The notes beneath the pieces were generated by a model. It was not told the DNA's origin. It saw nothing but the letters and a program-made list of their open reading frames with translations, and did no database searches. Below, one piece after another: positions 1-8,388 of a DNA stretch of 63,603 nt (positions within the stretch are counted from its first letter, which is position 1; each line of letters opens with the position of its first letter). Source of the stretch: Pseudobdellovibrionaceae bacterium (GTDB lineage: Bacteria > Bdellovibrionota > Bdellovibrionia > Bdellovibrionales > JAMPXM01); the NCBI GenBank assembly GCA_947462815.1, contig CANHQR010000015.1:1-63603 (forward strand), read 5' to 3'. The position numbers and the translations under genes are program-made.

Positions 1-1
1 C

Positions 2-184
2 CCGCAACAACTCCGCCGTGAATTGAAACAGAAGGCTCGACACGCCTGCGAAAATTGCGGCTCCCGCTACGCGCTCGAGATCGACCACATCCGGCCTTTC
101 GCGCGTGGGGGCCCAAGCACCCCTCGCAACTTGCGCGTGCTTTGTCGCGTCTGCAATCAGCGACGCGTGCTGAGCCGCGAATGA
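2..184 (+). CDS. HNH endonuclease, C-terminal fragment
   Basis: The gene is cut by the left edge of the window; only the last 60 codons are present, in the frame starting at base 2 and ending with TGA at 182-184. The fragment shows a complete-looking HNH nuclease core: a CxxC pair (CENCGS), then the IDHIRPFARGG core with its Asp-His, then an Asn (RNLRVLC) and a second CxxC pair (CRVCNQRR). The two Cys pairs are the usual structural zinc site of the McrA-like HNH group, and the His of IDH is the expected catalytic residue. The N-terminal part, which would tell whether this is a restriction enzyme, a homing-type nuclease or a toxin domain, lies outside the window. Confidence 0.85.
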   Translation, partial: PQQLRRELKQKARHACENCGSRYALEIDHIRPFARGGPSTPRNLRVLCRVCNQRRVLSRE

Positions 185-382
185 CCACGACGCGCACTGA
201 AATGCATGCGCTGAATAGCACGCACGGCACAGCGCGCACTGAGTAGCGTGCACTCAGCCAAAAATAATGAGCGACGACAACTCAGCTGCAAGTCATCAGC
301 GTAGATGGCCGTATTCTGTGGAGGTGGGGAGTGAGGAGCGGACATCCTCAATGGCGGCGGGAGGAAATGAGAGAGTACCAAC
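185..382. other. convergent intergenic region with short repeats
   Basis: About 200 bases lie between the HNH gene on plus and the pilin-like operon on minus. The stretch 190-255 repeats GCGCACTGA-like words and holds a small hairpin, CTGAGT and ACTCAG separated by seven bases near 239-257. It may help end transcription from either side, but there is no clear T-run. I see no gene here. Confidence 0.3.
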
Positions 383-1171
383 TCAAGGGGTCAGATCCGG
401 AGAAGGAATGGTTTGGAAAGGATCGAGGCGTTCGATGCATTGGGTAGAAAACTCCCCATTCAAGTAGCTCACTCGGCCGATCATTTGGCCGGCGGGGCAC
501 TCGAGAAGCGCAGGACTCAAATTTCGGCATTGGCTCGCAAGAGTCCGCGGATTGACGGCATAGAGATATTGCCCCGGCCCGCAGGGCGCTGGCAGCGCTC
601 GGCACTTCGCTCGTCCCTGGCTGTCGAAGCCGTGGAAAATTGGACGTGAAGCATCGATTTGTGCACAGGAGACCGCTTTCGACTGGACGAGATCGAGGGG
701 CACCTGAACATTGATGGGGATGGGCGCGAGTTTCAAGTCATCGCCCTCATAAATGAGGGTTCCCTCAAATTGAGCGCCGCTCGCCGATAACTTGAGTCGC
801 GGAAAGTCGGGACCAGGAACGAATCGAATCCCGCAGTTGGGTAGGGAAGGCGGACATTCCGCGCCAAAAACTCGAAGGGTCGAAATACTGGTGAGCTTGC
901 TCTGATGAATCCGACACGAGGTTACGCCGGCGCTGGAGTCGCAGCTTTGATAGGTGTTGGGACTCAACGCGAATTCCCTGAGGCGGACTTCGACATTGGT
1001 CATCAGCGCCCGAATTCGAAGAGTCCGCAGATGTTTTTGTTGAGTTGTCTCCATTTGTGGAATTGCAAACGAAGCGATTCCAACGATTACGACGAGCAGT
1101 AAGGCGACCACCATCGTGTTGCCGCGATTTGACGAGAGTGAAGGTCTGGGCATGCTGAATTTATGTCCCAT
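383..1171 (-). CDS. PilX-like pseudopilin / minor pilin
   Basis: A 262-residue protein predicted to be a type IV pilin-like (pseudopilin) envelope protein. After a short basic leader there is a hydrophobic helix, TMVVALLLVVIVGIASFAIP, of the kind that anchors pilins in the inner membrane and packs in the pilus core. The Glu normally at +5 after the prepilin cleavage Gly is not evident, so cleavage by prepilin peptidase is uncertain. The rest is Cys-rich with little recognisable structure. I start at the ATG at 1171 because it has GGAG seven bases upstream; the open frame extends further but only inside the upstream gene. The start overlaps the end of the preceding minus-strand gene by 11 bases, so translation is probably coupled. 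It is the last gene of a three-gene pilin-like operon; PilX-like is inferred from size, order and helix. Confidence 0.6.
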   Translation of the reverse strand: MGHKFSMPRPSLSSNRGNTMVVALLLVVIVGIASFAIPQMETTQQKHLRTLRIRALMTNVEVRLREFALSPNTYQSCDSSAGVTSCRIHQSKLTSISTLRVFGAECPPSLPNCGIRFVPGPDFPRLKLSASGAQFEGTLIYEGDDLKLAPIPINVQVPLDLVQSKAVSCAQIDASRPIFHGFDSQGRAKCRALPAPCGPGQYLYAVNPRTLASQCRNLSPALLECPAGQMIGRVSYLNGEFSTQCIERLDPFQTIPSPDLTP

Positions 1172-2408
1172 CAATGATCTCCGGAAGAGCCAATGCGCAA
1201 GTGCCAGAGATTTGAACCCGTGCACGAAACTTCGCTCCGCAGGTTTGCGTTGGATAATTGATCGAGCAACCGAAAGATCTCGATCCAACGGGTGTCTGAT
1301 TGAGAGAATAGGAGGTGTTGGGAGCATTAGGGGGTGGACTGCACGTCACTTCTTCGAACCCCACCACGGCCCCCGTTGGCCCGAACACTGGGTTTGAGCC
1401 GCAGACGTAAGATGGACATTGTCCCGGAGTCGCTTCGATCGTTTCCACCGCGCATGTTGCGGATGCGACCACGTAGCCTTTTGGGCAAACCGTCGCATTG
1501 ATTCCGTCGGGCGCAGAGTAGTCCTTCAGCCAGTTGGTCGACGGCTTGCCAAGAAAAACACACTGAGGACGTTGAACAACTCGTGCGTCAAAGGAGTTCG
1601 TTGCCACTCTGAGAAGCGCGTAGTTCGGTGGGCAAGTGGGACCTCGACTCGCTTGGCACTTCGGAAGGACTTCACCCTCAAACCCGTTGGCTGCAAAGTC
1701 GAGTCCGATCGCGAATTGATCGATCGGGCAAGAGGATGCTGAGGATTTCGCGCAGTATCGGGCACCTGTATCTCGATTGAAACCCACCATGAATAAGCTT
1801 TGTGTTCCGTCGCAGGTAGAGAGCAGGTGATCTCGTTGGATGCCATCAAAAGAAATCGGAAGTGTAAAATCCTGGTCGGCAAAGCCCGAGAAAGTCTGAC
1901 TTTCGCGTTGAGACGTCGGAGCGCCCGATAGAACACTGGTGCCGTCGGGCAAGACACCGATAACTCTGTAGGCCATCCAACATGCGGCCGAGTTTTCTGC
2001 ATCGGCCGGCGTACATCGAACTTCGTACTCGGTTTTGAGGCGGCAATTGTCACGCCCGAATTCCGAGCAAGCTTGCAGGTTATGATCCAGTTTCCATGCC
2101 GTCTTATGCTCGGCGATCCGCCCTGAGCTGTCCGCGAGCGGAAATGCTGATGGAGGCGCTTGGCCGTTGCGCATCTGCGTTCGAACGGCTTCAAAAGTTG
2201 AGGGCTCCGTGAGGCTCGCGATCATTCGGCTTTCGAGCTCCAGCACGGAAGCTTGAAGACTGCTTCGCTGATTGGACTGGTAGCCGAGTCGGACGAGATT
2301 TGAAAGTGCCAACAAGGGGACGATGATCACGGGGATTGTCGCGAGGATCTGAATCAAGCTCTGGGCACGTCGCGATCGACCAATCCTACTCTTCATGCCG
2401 TCCCTCAT
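1161..2408 (-). CDS. pseudopilin-like Cys-rich exported protein
   Basis: A 415-residue protein with a pilin-like N-terminus: a basic leader (KSRIGRSRRAQ) followed by a long hydrophobic stretch, SLIQILATIPVIIVPLLALS, and then a large periplasmic or surface domain with many Cys, including CPPN, CPKG and CPSYVCG-type pairs. The hydrophobic segment sits where a PilV/PilW-type minor pilin would have its core helix, but the canonical GF..E cleavage site is altered. The ATG at 2408 overlaps the upstream stop by four bases (ATGA). An alternative ATG at 2396 has a better ribosome site (GAGGG five bases before it), so the mature protein may be four residues shorter at its start. It is the middle gene of the operon; no known domain is recognised in the large C-terminal part. 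Confidence 0.6.
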   Translation of the reverse strand: MRDGMKSRIGRSRRAQSLIQILATIPVIIVPLLALSNLVRLGYQSNQRSSLQASVLELESRMIASLTEPSTFEAVRTQMRNGQAPPSAFPLADSSGRIAEHKTAWKLDHNLQACSEFGRDNCRLKTEYEVRCTPADAENSAACWMAYRVIGVLPDGTSVLSGAPTSQRESQTFSGFADQDFTLPISFDGIQRDHLLSTCDGTQSLFMVGFNRDTGARYCAKSSASSCPIDQFAIGLDFAANGFEGEVLPKCQASRGPTCPPNYALLRVATNSFDARVVQRPQCVFLGKPSTNWLKDYSAPDGINATVCPKGYVVASATCAVETIEATPGQCPSYVCGSNPVFGPTGAVVGFEEVTCSPPPNAPNTSYSLNQTPVGSRSFGCSINYPTQTCGAKFRARVQISGTCALALPEIIDGT

Positions 2409-4063
2409 GACGAACCCATACTAAAAGGATAGCAGCGACCGGGTTGAACGGCGCCTGGCCGTGCTCCCGGTGCGCCGTAAACACAATTTTGAATGACTCG
2501 ACTGCGTCGATCGAGCCGTAGAGTGCCCGAGCAGTCGGCATAGGGCCCATGACTCGTCAGGAGGATCTCCTTATAGCCGGGGTCGCATTGGGACTCACCC
2601 GTCGATATGTCGAACAGATCAGGTTGAGCATTGAACTCGTCGTCCTGAGGATTAGGAGATCCGCACAACGCGGACTCGTAGCGATATTGAACGGTGTGGC
2701 TGATCGTATAGAAGCACCCACGAGGCGGAAGCGGATCGAGTGCGAGGCACTCAGGTGTATTTCGGCGAAATCTCCATCGCCATCTTCGGGTGTCAATTCC
2801 AAATCCCGATCGAAGATCGAGCCCGCAATTCCCGGATTGTTGAATTTGTTTGACGAGGTCGCCGTAGAGACGGCGTTCGGAAAACTCAGGGCTCGGTGGT
2901 GGTGGACCGTTGTGCACCCAGTTGATACCAGTGTGATCTGCGCTTGCCGCGGCTTCATCGAGGTTGGTGATGTTGAAAGTCGATTCAGGAAACGCTGTGA
3001 TCACGCAGCGCTCTTGTGTCGAACTCACAAGACCACAGCCCGGGCATTTGCCAAAGCAGGGTGTGCAGTCGCCATTTTGAACATAGGCAAAGTCCACGTC
3101 GACGTCTTGATAGCACCTTTGATAGCAGGCCGCGCCTCCCGTCGCCGTTTCGCAATCGAGAGGCGGTTGAACATTGACCGTCGATCCAGAGCCCGTGGCG
3201 GGATCTTGCGATGTCGAGCAGGCCTGTTGGGAGTTGGACAGTCCGGATGCGGCGAGGCCTCGTGAGCAAAGTGCGCTTGTTTGCGCCAAAGGGCGGCAGG
3301 CCTCGAGCGTGGCGTTGCGACCCGCTCGATTCAAGTTGTCGAGATTCGAACAGTTGAATTCCGGTTGGATTTCTTCGCAAATGCCTCGCAGGCTCACAAA
3401 ATCAAGTCCCGTCAGCGATCCTGTTTGCGCACAAGAGAGGTCGACCTCTCCACGAGTAAAGAGCAAACGTCCCGCGAGCGAGCGAGAGCTTCGTCGAGGC
3501 TTCGCGATCGGAAAATCGCCGATCGCTCGCAACTGCACCACTTCGATTCCCACTTCAATTCGAGGGCAACGTTGAGGCGTATCGCAAACATGCTGATAGG
3601 TGACTTTTCGAGTGAAGACACAATCTGAATTACACAGACTGCCGTCCGCATGGAAGGAAGCATTGAGAAGTGTGGTCAGATTGCTGGGCTCGAAATTCTG
3701 CGCCGTGGAGCTCGCAAAGCTTTCGCAATTTGAGCCCATGGCGTTCATACATTCCTTCAGATTTACAGGAATCGTACCGAGTGCCTCGATCACGCGACGA
3801 TTGTTATCGACCAAGAGGCGCGCCTCGTTATGCAGCTCGTTGAGCACCGACTTTGTCGAGTGATGCCGCAGCTGGCCCGTCATACCCAATACCGTGCGAA
3901 AAGCGATGGCCGTCACGATGATCGTGATGGCGGAGCCGATGAGAATCTCCGGCAAACTGATTCCGGCTTGGCCTTGCGGACGGAGGTGCCTGAGCTTTCG
4001 AGGGAGTGAGCCGCGTCGATTTTCAAGCTGCCAAGAGCGATTTTCTTCAGGCGCAAAAAGCAT
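2405..4063 (-). CDS. PilW-like prepilin with large Cys-rich domain
   Basis: A 552-residue protein with a convincing type III prepilin signal near residue 33: a basic leader, then G|ISLPEILIGSAITIIV, with Glu at +5 after the cleavage Gly and a hydrophobic helix. This is the mark of a substrate for prepilin peptidase PilD. The remaining ~500 residues form a Cys-rich exported domain (for example CTPCFGKCPGCG) far larger than a usual PilW minor pilin. I chose the ATG at 4063 because AGGAG lies six bases upstream; the frame stays open to 4189 but without a better site. It is the first gene of the minus-strand operon and probably forms a minor-pilin tip complex with the two genes after it. The large Cys-rich domain could be an adhesin, which is inference. 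Confidence 0.65.
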   Translation of the reverse strand: MLFAPEENRSWQLENRRGSLPRKLRHLRPQGQAGISLPEILIGSAITIIVTAIAFRTVLGMTGQLRHHSTKSVLNELHNEARLLVDNNRRVIEALGTIPVNLKECMNAMGSNCESFASSTAQNFEPSNLTTLLNASFHADGSLCNSDCVFTRKVTYQHVCDTPQRCPRIEVGIEVVQLRAIGDFPIAKPRRSSRSLAGRLLFTRGEVDLSCAQTGSLTGLDFVSLRGICEEIQPEFNCSNLDNLNRAGRNATLEACRPLAQTSALCSRGLAASGLSNSQQACSTSQDPATGSGSTVNVQPPLDCETATGGAACYQRCYQDVDVDFAYVQNGDCTPCFGKCPGCGLVSSTQERCVITAFPESTFNITNLDEAAASADHTGINWVHNGPPPPSPEFSERRLYGDLVKQIQQSGNCGLDLRSGFGIDTRRWRWRFRRNTPECLALDPLPPRGCFYTISHTVQYRYESALCGSPNPQDDEFNAQPDLFDISTGESQCDPGYKEILLTSHGPYADCSGTLRLDRRSRVIQNCVYGAPGARPGAVQPGRCYPFSMGSS

Positions 4064-4500
4064 GCGGACTCCTGGATCTTCAGATCTGAGTATTTCGGGA
4101 GAGCCGACCCGGCTTCGGCACCCCAGCTGAACGCGTCTTGTTCGATGATAGAGGCAGGCAGATTGAGGTGTCGAGAGCCAGATAAACAAGCAGCTCGAGG
4201 GGCTGTCGGGGGAAATCGGGTCATGATGCTGAGTTCAAGGAGTCGGGCTTCGACAAGCTGCAAAAAAACGGAGGCGCTTCTGCGGTCATTTTAAGCAACT
4301 TGATGCATGTCCTCATCAATCCTCATCAAGAGGATTGACCCGCTGACGCGAGCCCCACAAGACTTAAAGCTTCGGACCCAAGGACGGGACCAAAGGCCTG
4401 GAAACTGTGGAGCTTTGTCCGCCTGCGAACCCGCCACGTCGTGAGCGACGGGGTGAGATTCGCGTGCAGCCCGCTTCCCTTTCTGGAAAGGAACTCGTCC
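4064..4500. other. divergent intergenic region, pilin operon / smc
   Basis: This 437-base gap lies between the divergently transcribed pilin-like operon and smc, so promoters for both should lie here. On plus, TTGACC at 4335-4340 is followed 18 bases later by AAGACT, a weak sigma-70-like pair. The smc ribosome site (GGAAAGGAA) sits at about 4484-4492. I see no supported gene. Confidence 0.3.
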
Positions 4501-7500
4501 GTGCGCATTAAAAAACTTGAACTCATCGGCTTCAAATCTTTCAAAGATCGCACCGTCATTCAATTCGACGCCGGCATCACCGGGATCGTCGGACCCAACG
4601 GTTGCGGTAAGTCGAACATCGTCGATGCGCTGATGTGGTCGATGGGTGAAATGTCGGCGAAGCATTTGCGTGGATCCTCGATGGAGGATGTGATTTTCGC
4701 CGGAGCCGAAGGCTACGCGCCGATGGGAATGTGCGAAGTTTCGCTCACACTTGAAAACGACGGTGGTCCTTTCCCGGTTCAATACCTCAAACACTCGGAA
4801 ATTATGGTGACTCGCCGTCTGCATCGCGGTGGCGAATCCGAATACTTCATCAATAAGGAGCCGGCCCGCCTTCGCGATATCCAAGAAATCTTCATGGATA
4901 CCGGCGCCGGCGCGAAGGGGTTTTCGATCATTCAACAGAACGCCATCGGTCAGTTGGTGACCTCGAAGCCTGAGGATCGCCGCCACCTCATCGAAGAGGC
5001 CGCCGGAATCACCAAGTTCAAGGCGCGCAAGCGAGAATCGCAGCGCAAGCTTGTCTCCACCGAACAGAATTTGGTTCGCCTGCATGACATCGTCAACGAA
5101 CTGAAGCGACAGATCGATTCGCTCGAGCGCCAAGCGCAGCGTGCGGAGCGCTACCGCAACTTGAAGCGCGAAGCCGAAGACTTGGATTTGTGGCTGTCCT
5201 CGCGGCAGTTTATTGAGCTGCGCGAGAAATCACAGACCGCTTTGGTCGAGTTGGCCGAGGCCCAAGCGGCTGAGGCCCAAGCGATGGCCAATACCGATCA
5301 GCAAGAGATGCAGTCGCAGGCCTTGCAAATGCAGGTTTCCGAAGCGCAAATGCGAGTCGAGGACCTGCAGACCGAAGCGCAGGAGCTCCAGCTGCAAGTG
5401 GGTACAGCCGAGCGCGAGATTCAAGAGCTTCGTTTTGAGATTGAGTCGGCTCGTCGCTCGCAAGAGATGACGGGCGGTATGCTCGAGACCAACGGCGCTC
5501 GCCGCTTGGCTTTGGCCGCGGAGGTCGAGCGTTTGCAGCGGGAGCTTGCGAGTGTGGCGGAGCGCGCGGCGAATTTTGAGCGCGATTACCAAGAGAAGAA
5601 AGAGCGTTGGGAAAACACCGCCAACCGTATCGAAGAAGTGGATCAAGAGCTGACGGACTCGCGCCGCGAGTTCCTGACCGTGTCACAAGCAGAAGCTTCG
5701 ATTCAAGGTCGCGTGACCGGTCTTGAAGATGGCGTACGCGCCCTCGAAGAACGCGCGGGCGATGCTCGTGCTGTGCTTGAAGAATTGCTCACGAAGAAGC
5801 TCGAGTTCGAAACTCGGCGCAAGAAGGTTTGGAACGAGCTCGAGAAAAACCGCCAAGAGAGCTTGGATCTCGCCCGCGACGTCGACTCCTTCAAAGAAAA
5901 CCGCGCCACGCTCGAGCGACAAATTGTCGAACGCCGCGCGGAAGTCGACGTATTCCGCGATGAGCTCGCGGAGATTACCGGTAAACTGTATGGACTCGAG
6001 AACTTGGCTTCGAACTTCGAAGGCTTCGAAGCCGGCGTGAAGTCGGTCATGTTTTGGCAGCGCCAGCGGCTCGAGGCCTTGCCTGAGGCGGATCGCGAAC
6101 AAGTCGCCTTCCACCCGGTTGCTGAAGTCGTCGAAGTGCCGGCTGAGTTCGAACTGGCGATGGAGGCCGCGCTGGGGCCTCGTTTACAGATGCTTTTAAG
6201 CCCCAATGCCGACACGGCATTGGAGGCGGTGAACTTCTTGAAAGATCAGAAATCTGGCCGATCGAGCTTTGTCGCCGGAGGTTTGCAGACGGTCGAAACG
6301 ACGGTGATCGAGCCGCCGCGTGAGCGGCTGCGCGCGATCCTCAGCGATGTCGTGCAAGCTCCGTCGAGTTTTCAATCCACCATCTCGCGTTTGCTTAAAA
6401 ACGTCGCGGTGGTCGATTCGATCAATGACGCTTTGGAGCTGCGTCGCGATTTCCCAATGTGGACCTTCGTGACCGTCGATGGCGACACGGTGACCCACGA
6501 GGGCGTGATCACCGGCGGGACGGCTGAGTCCGCCGACAGTGGAATCTTGGCTCGTCGTCGCGAGATCAAAGAGCTTTCACTCCGTAAAGACGAAGCGGCC
6601 GGTAAGCTCGGTTTGGCGCAAGCGAGCCTCAAAAAGATGGAAGAGAATCTGCACAACATCGATCACGAGCTGGAGTCGGTGGAGACGCGCGCGCAAGAAA
6701 AAGAAATCTTGCTCGCTTCGCTGAAGAAAGATCTCGAGCGAGCCGAGCAGGAGTTGGCGAACGCTGAGCAGGCGATTTCTCGCCAAGAGCGCGACGTGCA
6801 CTCGCTGGATTCGCAAGTTGAATCACGGCGCGCTGAGCTCGAAGAGTTGCAGATGCGTTTGACTTCGACCTTGGAACGCAAAGTGGAGTTGGAGTCCCAG
6901 ATTGCTCAGCTCACCCAGGATCTTGAAGTGGTGAGAGGGGGCGCGGGCGGATTGCAAGAGGAAGTGGCGCGCTTGCAGGCAGAGGCCTCGCAGTCGGCCT
7001 CGACTCGCGACAATTTGCAGAAGCAGCTCGACTTCATCAGTGCGCAGCTTCGTGAGGTCGATGAAACTCTGGCGAAGATGTCCGAAGAGTCGCAGAAATC
7101 GAATCAGACGATTTCGACCTCCTCCGTCGTCTTGGAAGAAAAGAAGCTGCAATTGGAAGAGATGATTCGCCGCTTGGAAGACGCGCGAGTGGAAGTTTCC
7201 ACGGCGCGCGATGCTTACGAGCGTGTCTCCGCGGAAGCCCTGGAACTGCAGCGCGTATTGGCGGGAGCAATGACCGCGAAGGCTCAACTCCAGGCGAAGA
7301 TGAATGAAGCCACCTTGATCGCCGAGCAGTGCCGTATGAAAGAGCAATATTTGGTCGATCAAATTCGCGAGCGCTACATGGTGGAACTCAGCGAGGTTGC
7401 GGAGCGCTACCGTGATCGCGACGGCGACACGTCCGAAGCTGAAGCGAAACTCAAAGACCTTCGCGAAAAGATCGGCAAAATCGGCGAAGTGAATCTGTCG

Positions 7501-8085
7501 GCCATTGAAGAGTTCGACAAAGTTCGCGAGCGCTACGAGTTCTTGTCCAAGCAGCAGCAAGATCTGGTCGACGCCAAAGAGCAGCTCAAAAAGGTCATCG
7601 ATCGAATCAATCGTGTTTGCGCGAAGCGCTTTAAGGATACTTTCGACCAGGTGAACGAGCGCTTCACCAAGGTCTTCCCCGTGTTGTTTGGGGGTGGCGA
7701 AGCGCAGCTGATTCTGGTTGAAGACCCTGAAAAGGGTGAAATGGGTATCGACATCATCGCCAAACCCCCAGGTAAAAAGCTGCAGAATATGTCGCTGCTT
7801 TCGGGTGGTGAAAAAGCGCTGACGGCGGTGTCGCTGATCTTCTCGATCTTCCTTGTTCGACCCTCGCCGTACTGTTTGCTGGATGAGGTGGATGCGCCGC
7901 TCGACGACGCGAACGTGTTCCGCTTCAACGACTTGGTCAAAGAAATGGCCAAGCGTTCGCAGATCATCGTTGTGACGCACAACAAGTTCACCATGGAAGT
8001 GGCGAGCCGCCTCTACGGCGTCACTATGGAAGAGCGTGGTGTGTCGAAGATGGTCAGTGTGAATCTGGACACCGTGCCTCGTTGA
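4501..8085 (+). CDS. smc: chromosome segregation protein SMC
   Basis: Structural maintenance of chromosomes ATPase, 1194 residues, the normal size. It dimerises through its hinge and, with ScpA and ScpB, condenses and organises the chromosome. Walker A is GPNGCGKSN at about residue 31, the hinge lies around residues 500-680, the ABC signature LSGGEKALTAVSLIF is near 1100 and Walker B CLLDEVDAPLDD near 1125, with two long Glu/Arg-rich coiled coils between. I start at the GTG at 4501 because AAGGAA precedes it by eight bases and the family begins at RIKKLELIGFKSF; the frame is open to 4441 but that extension has no family counterpart. It heads the plus-strand block that continues into ftsY. The ScpA and ScpB genes are not in the window. 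Confidence 0.97.
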   Translation: MRIKKLELIGFKSFKDRTVIQFDAGITGIVGPNGCGKSNIVDALMWSMGEMSAKHLRGSSMEDVIFAGAEGYAPMGMCEVSLTLENDGGPFPVQYLKHSEIMVTRRLHRGGESEYFINKEPARLRDIQEIFMDTGAGAKGFSIIQQNAIGQLVTSKPEDRRHLIEEAAGITKFKARKRESQRKLVSTEQNLVRLHDIVNELKRQIDSLERQAQRAERYRNLKREAEDLDLWLSSRQFIELREKSQTALVELAEAQAAEAQAMANTDQQEMQSQALQMQVSEAQMRVEDLQTEAQELQLQVGTAEREIQELRFEIESARRSQEMTGGMLETNGARRLALAAEVERLQRELASVAERAANFERDYQEKKERWENTANRIEEVDQELTDSRREFLTVSQAEASIQGRVTGLEDGVRALEERAGDARAVLEELLTKKLEFETRRKKVWNELEKNRQESLDLARDVDSFKENRATLERQIVERRAEVDVFRDELAEITGKLYGLENLASNFEGFEAGVKSVMFWQRQRLEALPEADREQVAFHPVAEVVEVPAEFELAMEAALGPRLQMLLSPNADTALEAVNFLKDQKSGRSSFVAGGLQTVETTVIEPPRERLRAILSDVVQAPSSFQSTISRLLKNVAVVDSINDALELRRDFPMWTFVTVDGDTVTHEGVITGGTAESADSGILARRREIKELSLRKDEAAGKLGLAQASLKKMEENLHNIDHELESVETRAQEKEILLASLKKDLERAEQELANAEQAISRQERDVHSLDSQVESRRAELEELQMRLTSTLERKVELESQIAQLTQDLEVVRGGAGGLQEEVARLQAEASQSASTRDNLQKQLDFISAQLREVDETLAKMSEESQKSNQTISTSSVVLEEKKLQLEEMIRRLEDARVEVSTARDAYERVSAEALELQRVLAGAMTAKAQLQAKMNEATLIAEQCRMKEQYLVDQIRERYMVELSEVAERYRDRDGDTSEAEAKLKDLREKIGKIGEVNLSAIEEFDKVRERYEFLSKQQQDLVDAKEQLKKVIDRINRVCAKRFKDTFDQVNERFTKVFPVLFGGGEAQLILVEDPEKGEMGIDIIAKPPGKKLQNMSLLSGGEKALTAVSLIFSIFLVRPSPYCLLDEVDAPLDDANVFRFNDLVKEMAKRSQIIVVTHNKFTMEVASRLYGVTMEERGVSKMVSVNLDTVPR

Positions 8086-8184
8086 TCGAGGTGCTGTTTA
8101 AGGCACGTCGACTTCGCCCGGCCTACGATGGGTGGCTTCGAATTCGGTATCGACGAATCGGCTGTGTTGCGGTAGGACGCGCGC

Positions 8185-8364
8185 ATGGCCGAAGAGCCCT
8201 TCTTGAGTCTCGGAACTTTTTTGGCGATCGGAAGCTTCGCGATCAGTCTGCTGGTCACGGTGGGCGTGGTATATTGGTATTTCAGCGCCCGAGCTCAAAC
8301 TCGCCCGTTCGAACAGGCTGAGCGCGAGTCGGCCGATCCGCAGATGAGCGCCGACGCGGATTGA
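8185..8364 (+). CDS. small single-pass membrane protein
   Basis: A 59-residue ORF between smc and ftsY. It begins MAEEPFLSLGTFLAIGS, has one hydrophobic helix (FAISLLVTVGVVYWYF) and a short charged tail ending in DAD. The ATG at 8185 has TAGGAC eight bases upstream. It ends 24 bases before ftsY, so it may be co-transcribed with it. Size and shape recall small inner-membrane factors such as CcoS-type proteins, but there is no specific match and I assign no function. Support comes from the intact frame, one clean membrane helix, a plausible ribosome site and a tight fit in an otherwise empty gap. Confidence 0.5.
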   Translation: MAEEPFLSLGTFLAIGSFAISLLVTVGVVYWYFSARAQTRPFEQAERESADPQMSADAD

Positions 8365-8388
8365 ATGTGCAAAAAATGAGGATTCGCT

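Noticed and set aside
2-184. HNH gene as part of a group II intron or phage
   Set aside because: No reverse transcriptase, intron end or phage gene is visible; only the nuclease end is in the window.
1526-2194. 222-codon minus-strand frame inside the pseudopilin-like gene region
   Set aside because: It overlaps the 1161-2408 gene in another frame on the same strand; that gene has the pilin-like helix and operon overlaps, this one has neither.
4291-5133. Long minus-strand open frame opposite smc
   Set aside because: It is antisense to conserved SMC coding sequence, has no family match and no ribosome site.
6823-7980. 385-codon minus-strand open frame opposite smc
   Set aside because: Low-complexity Leu/Arg/Phe composition is what the complement of Glu/Lys-rich coiled coil gives; it is a shadow of smc.
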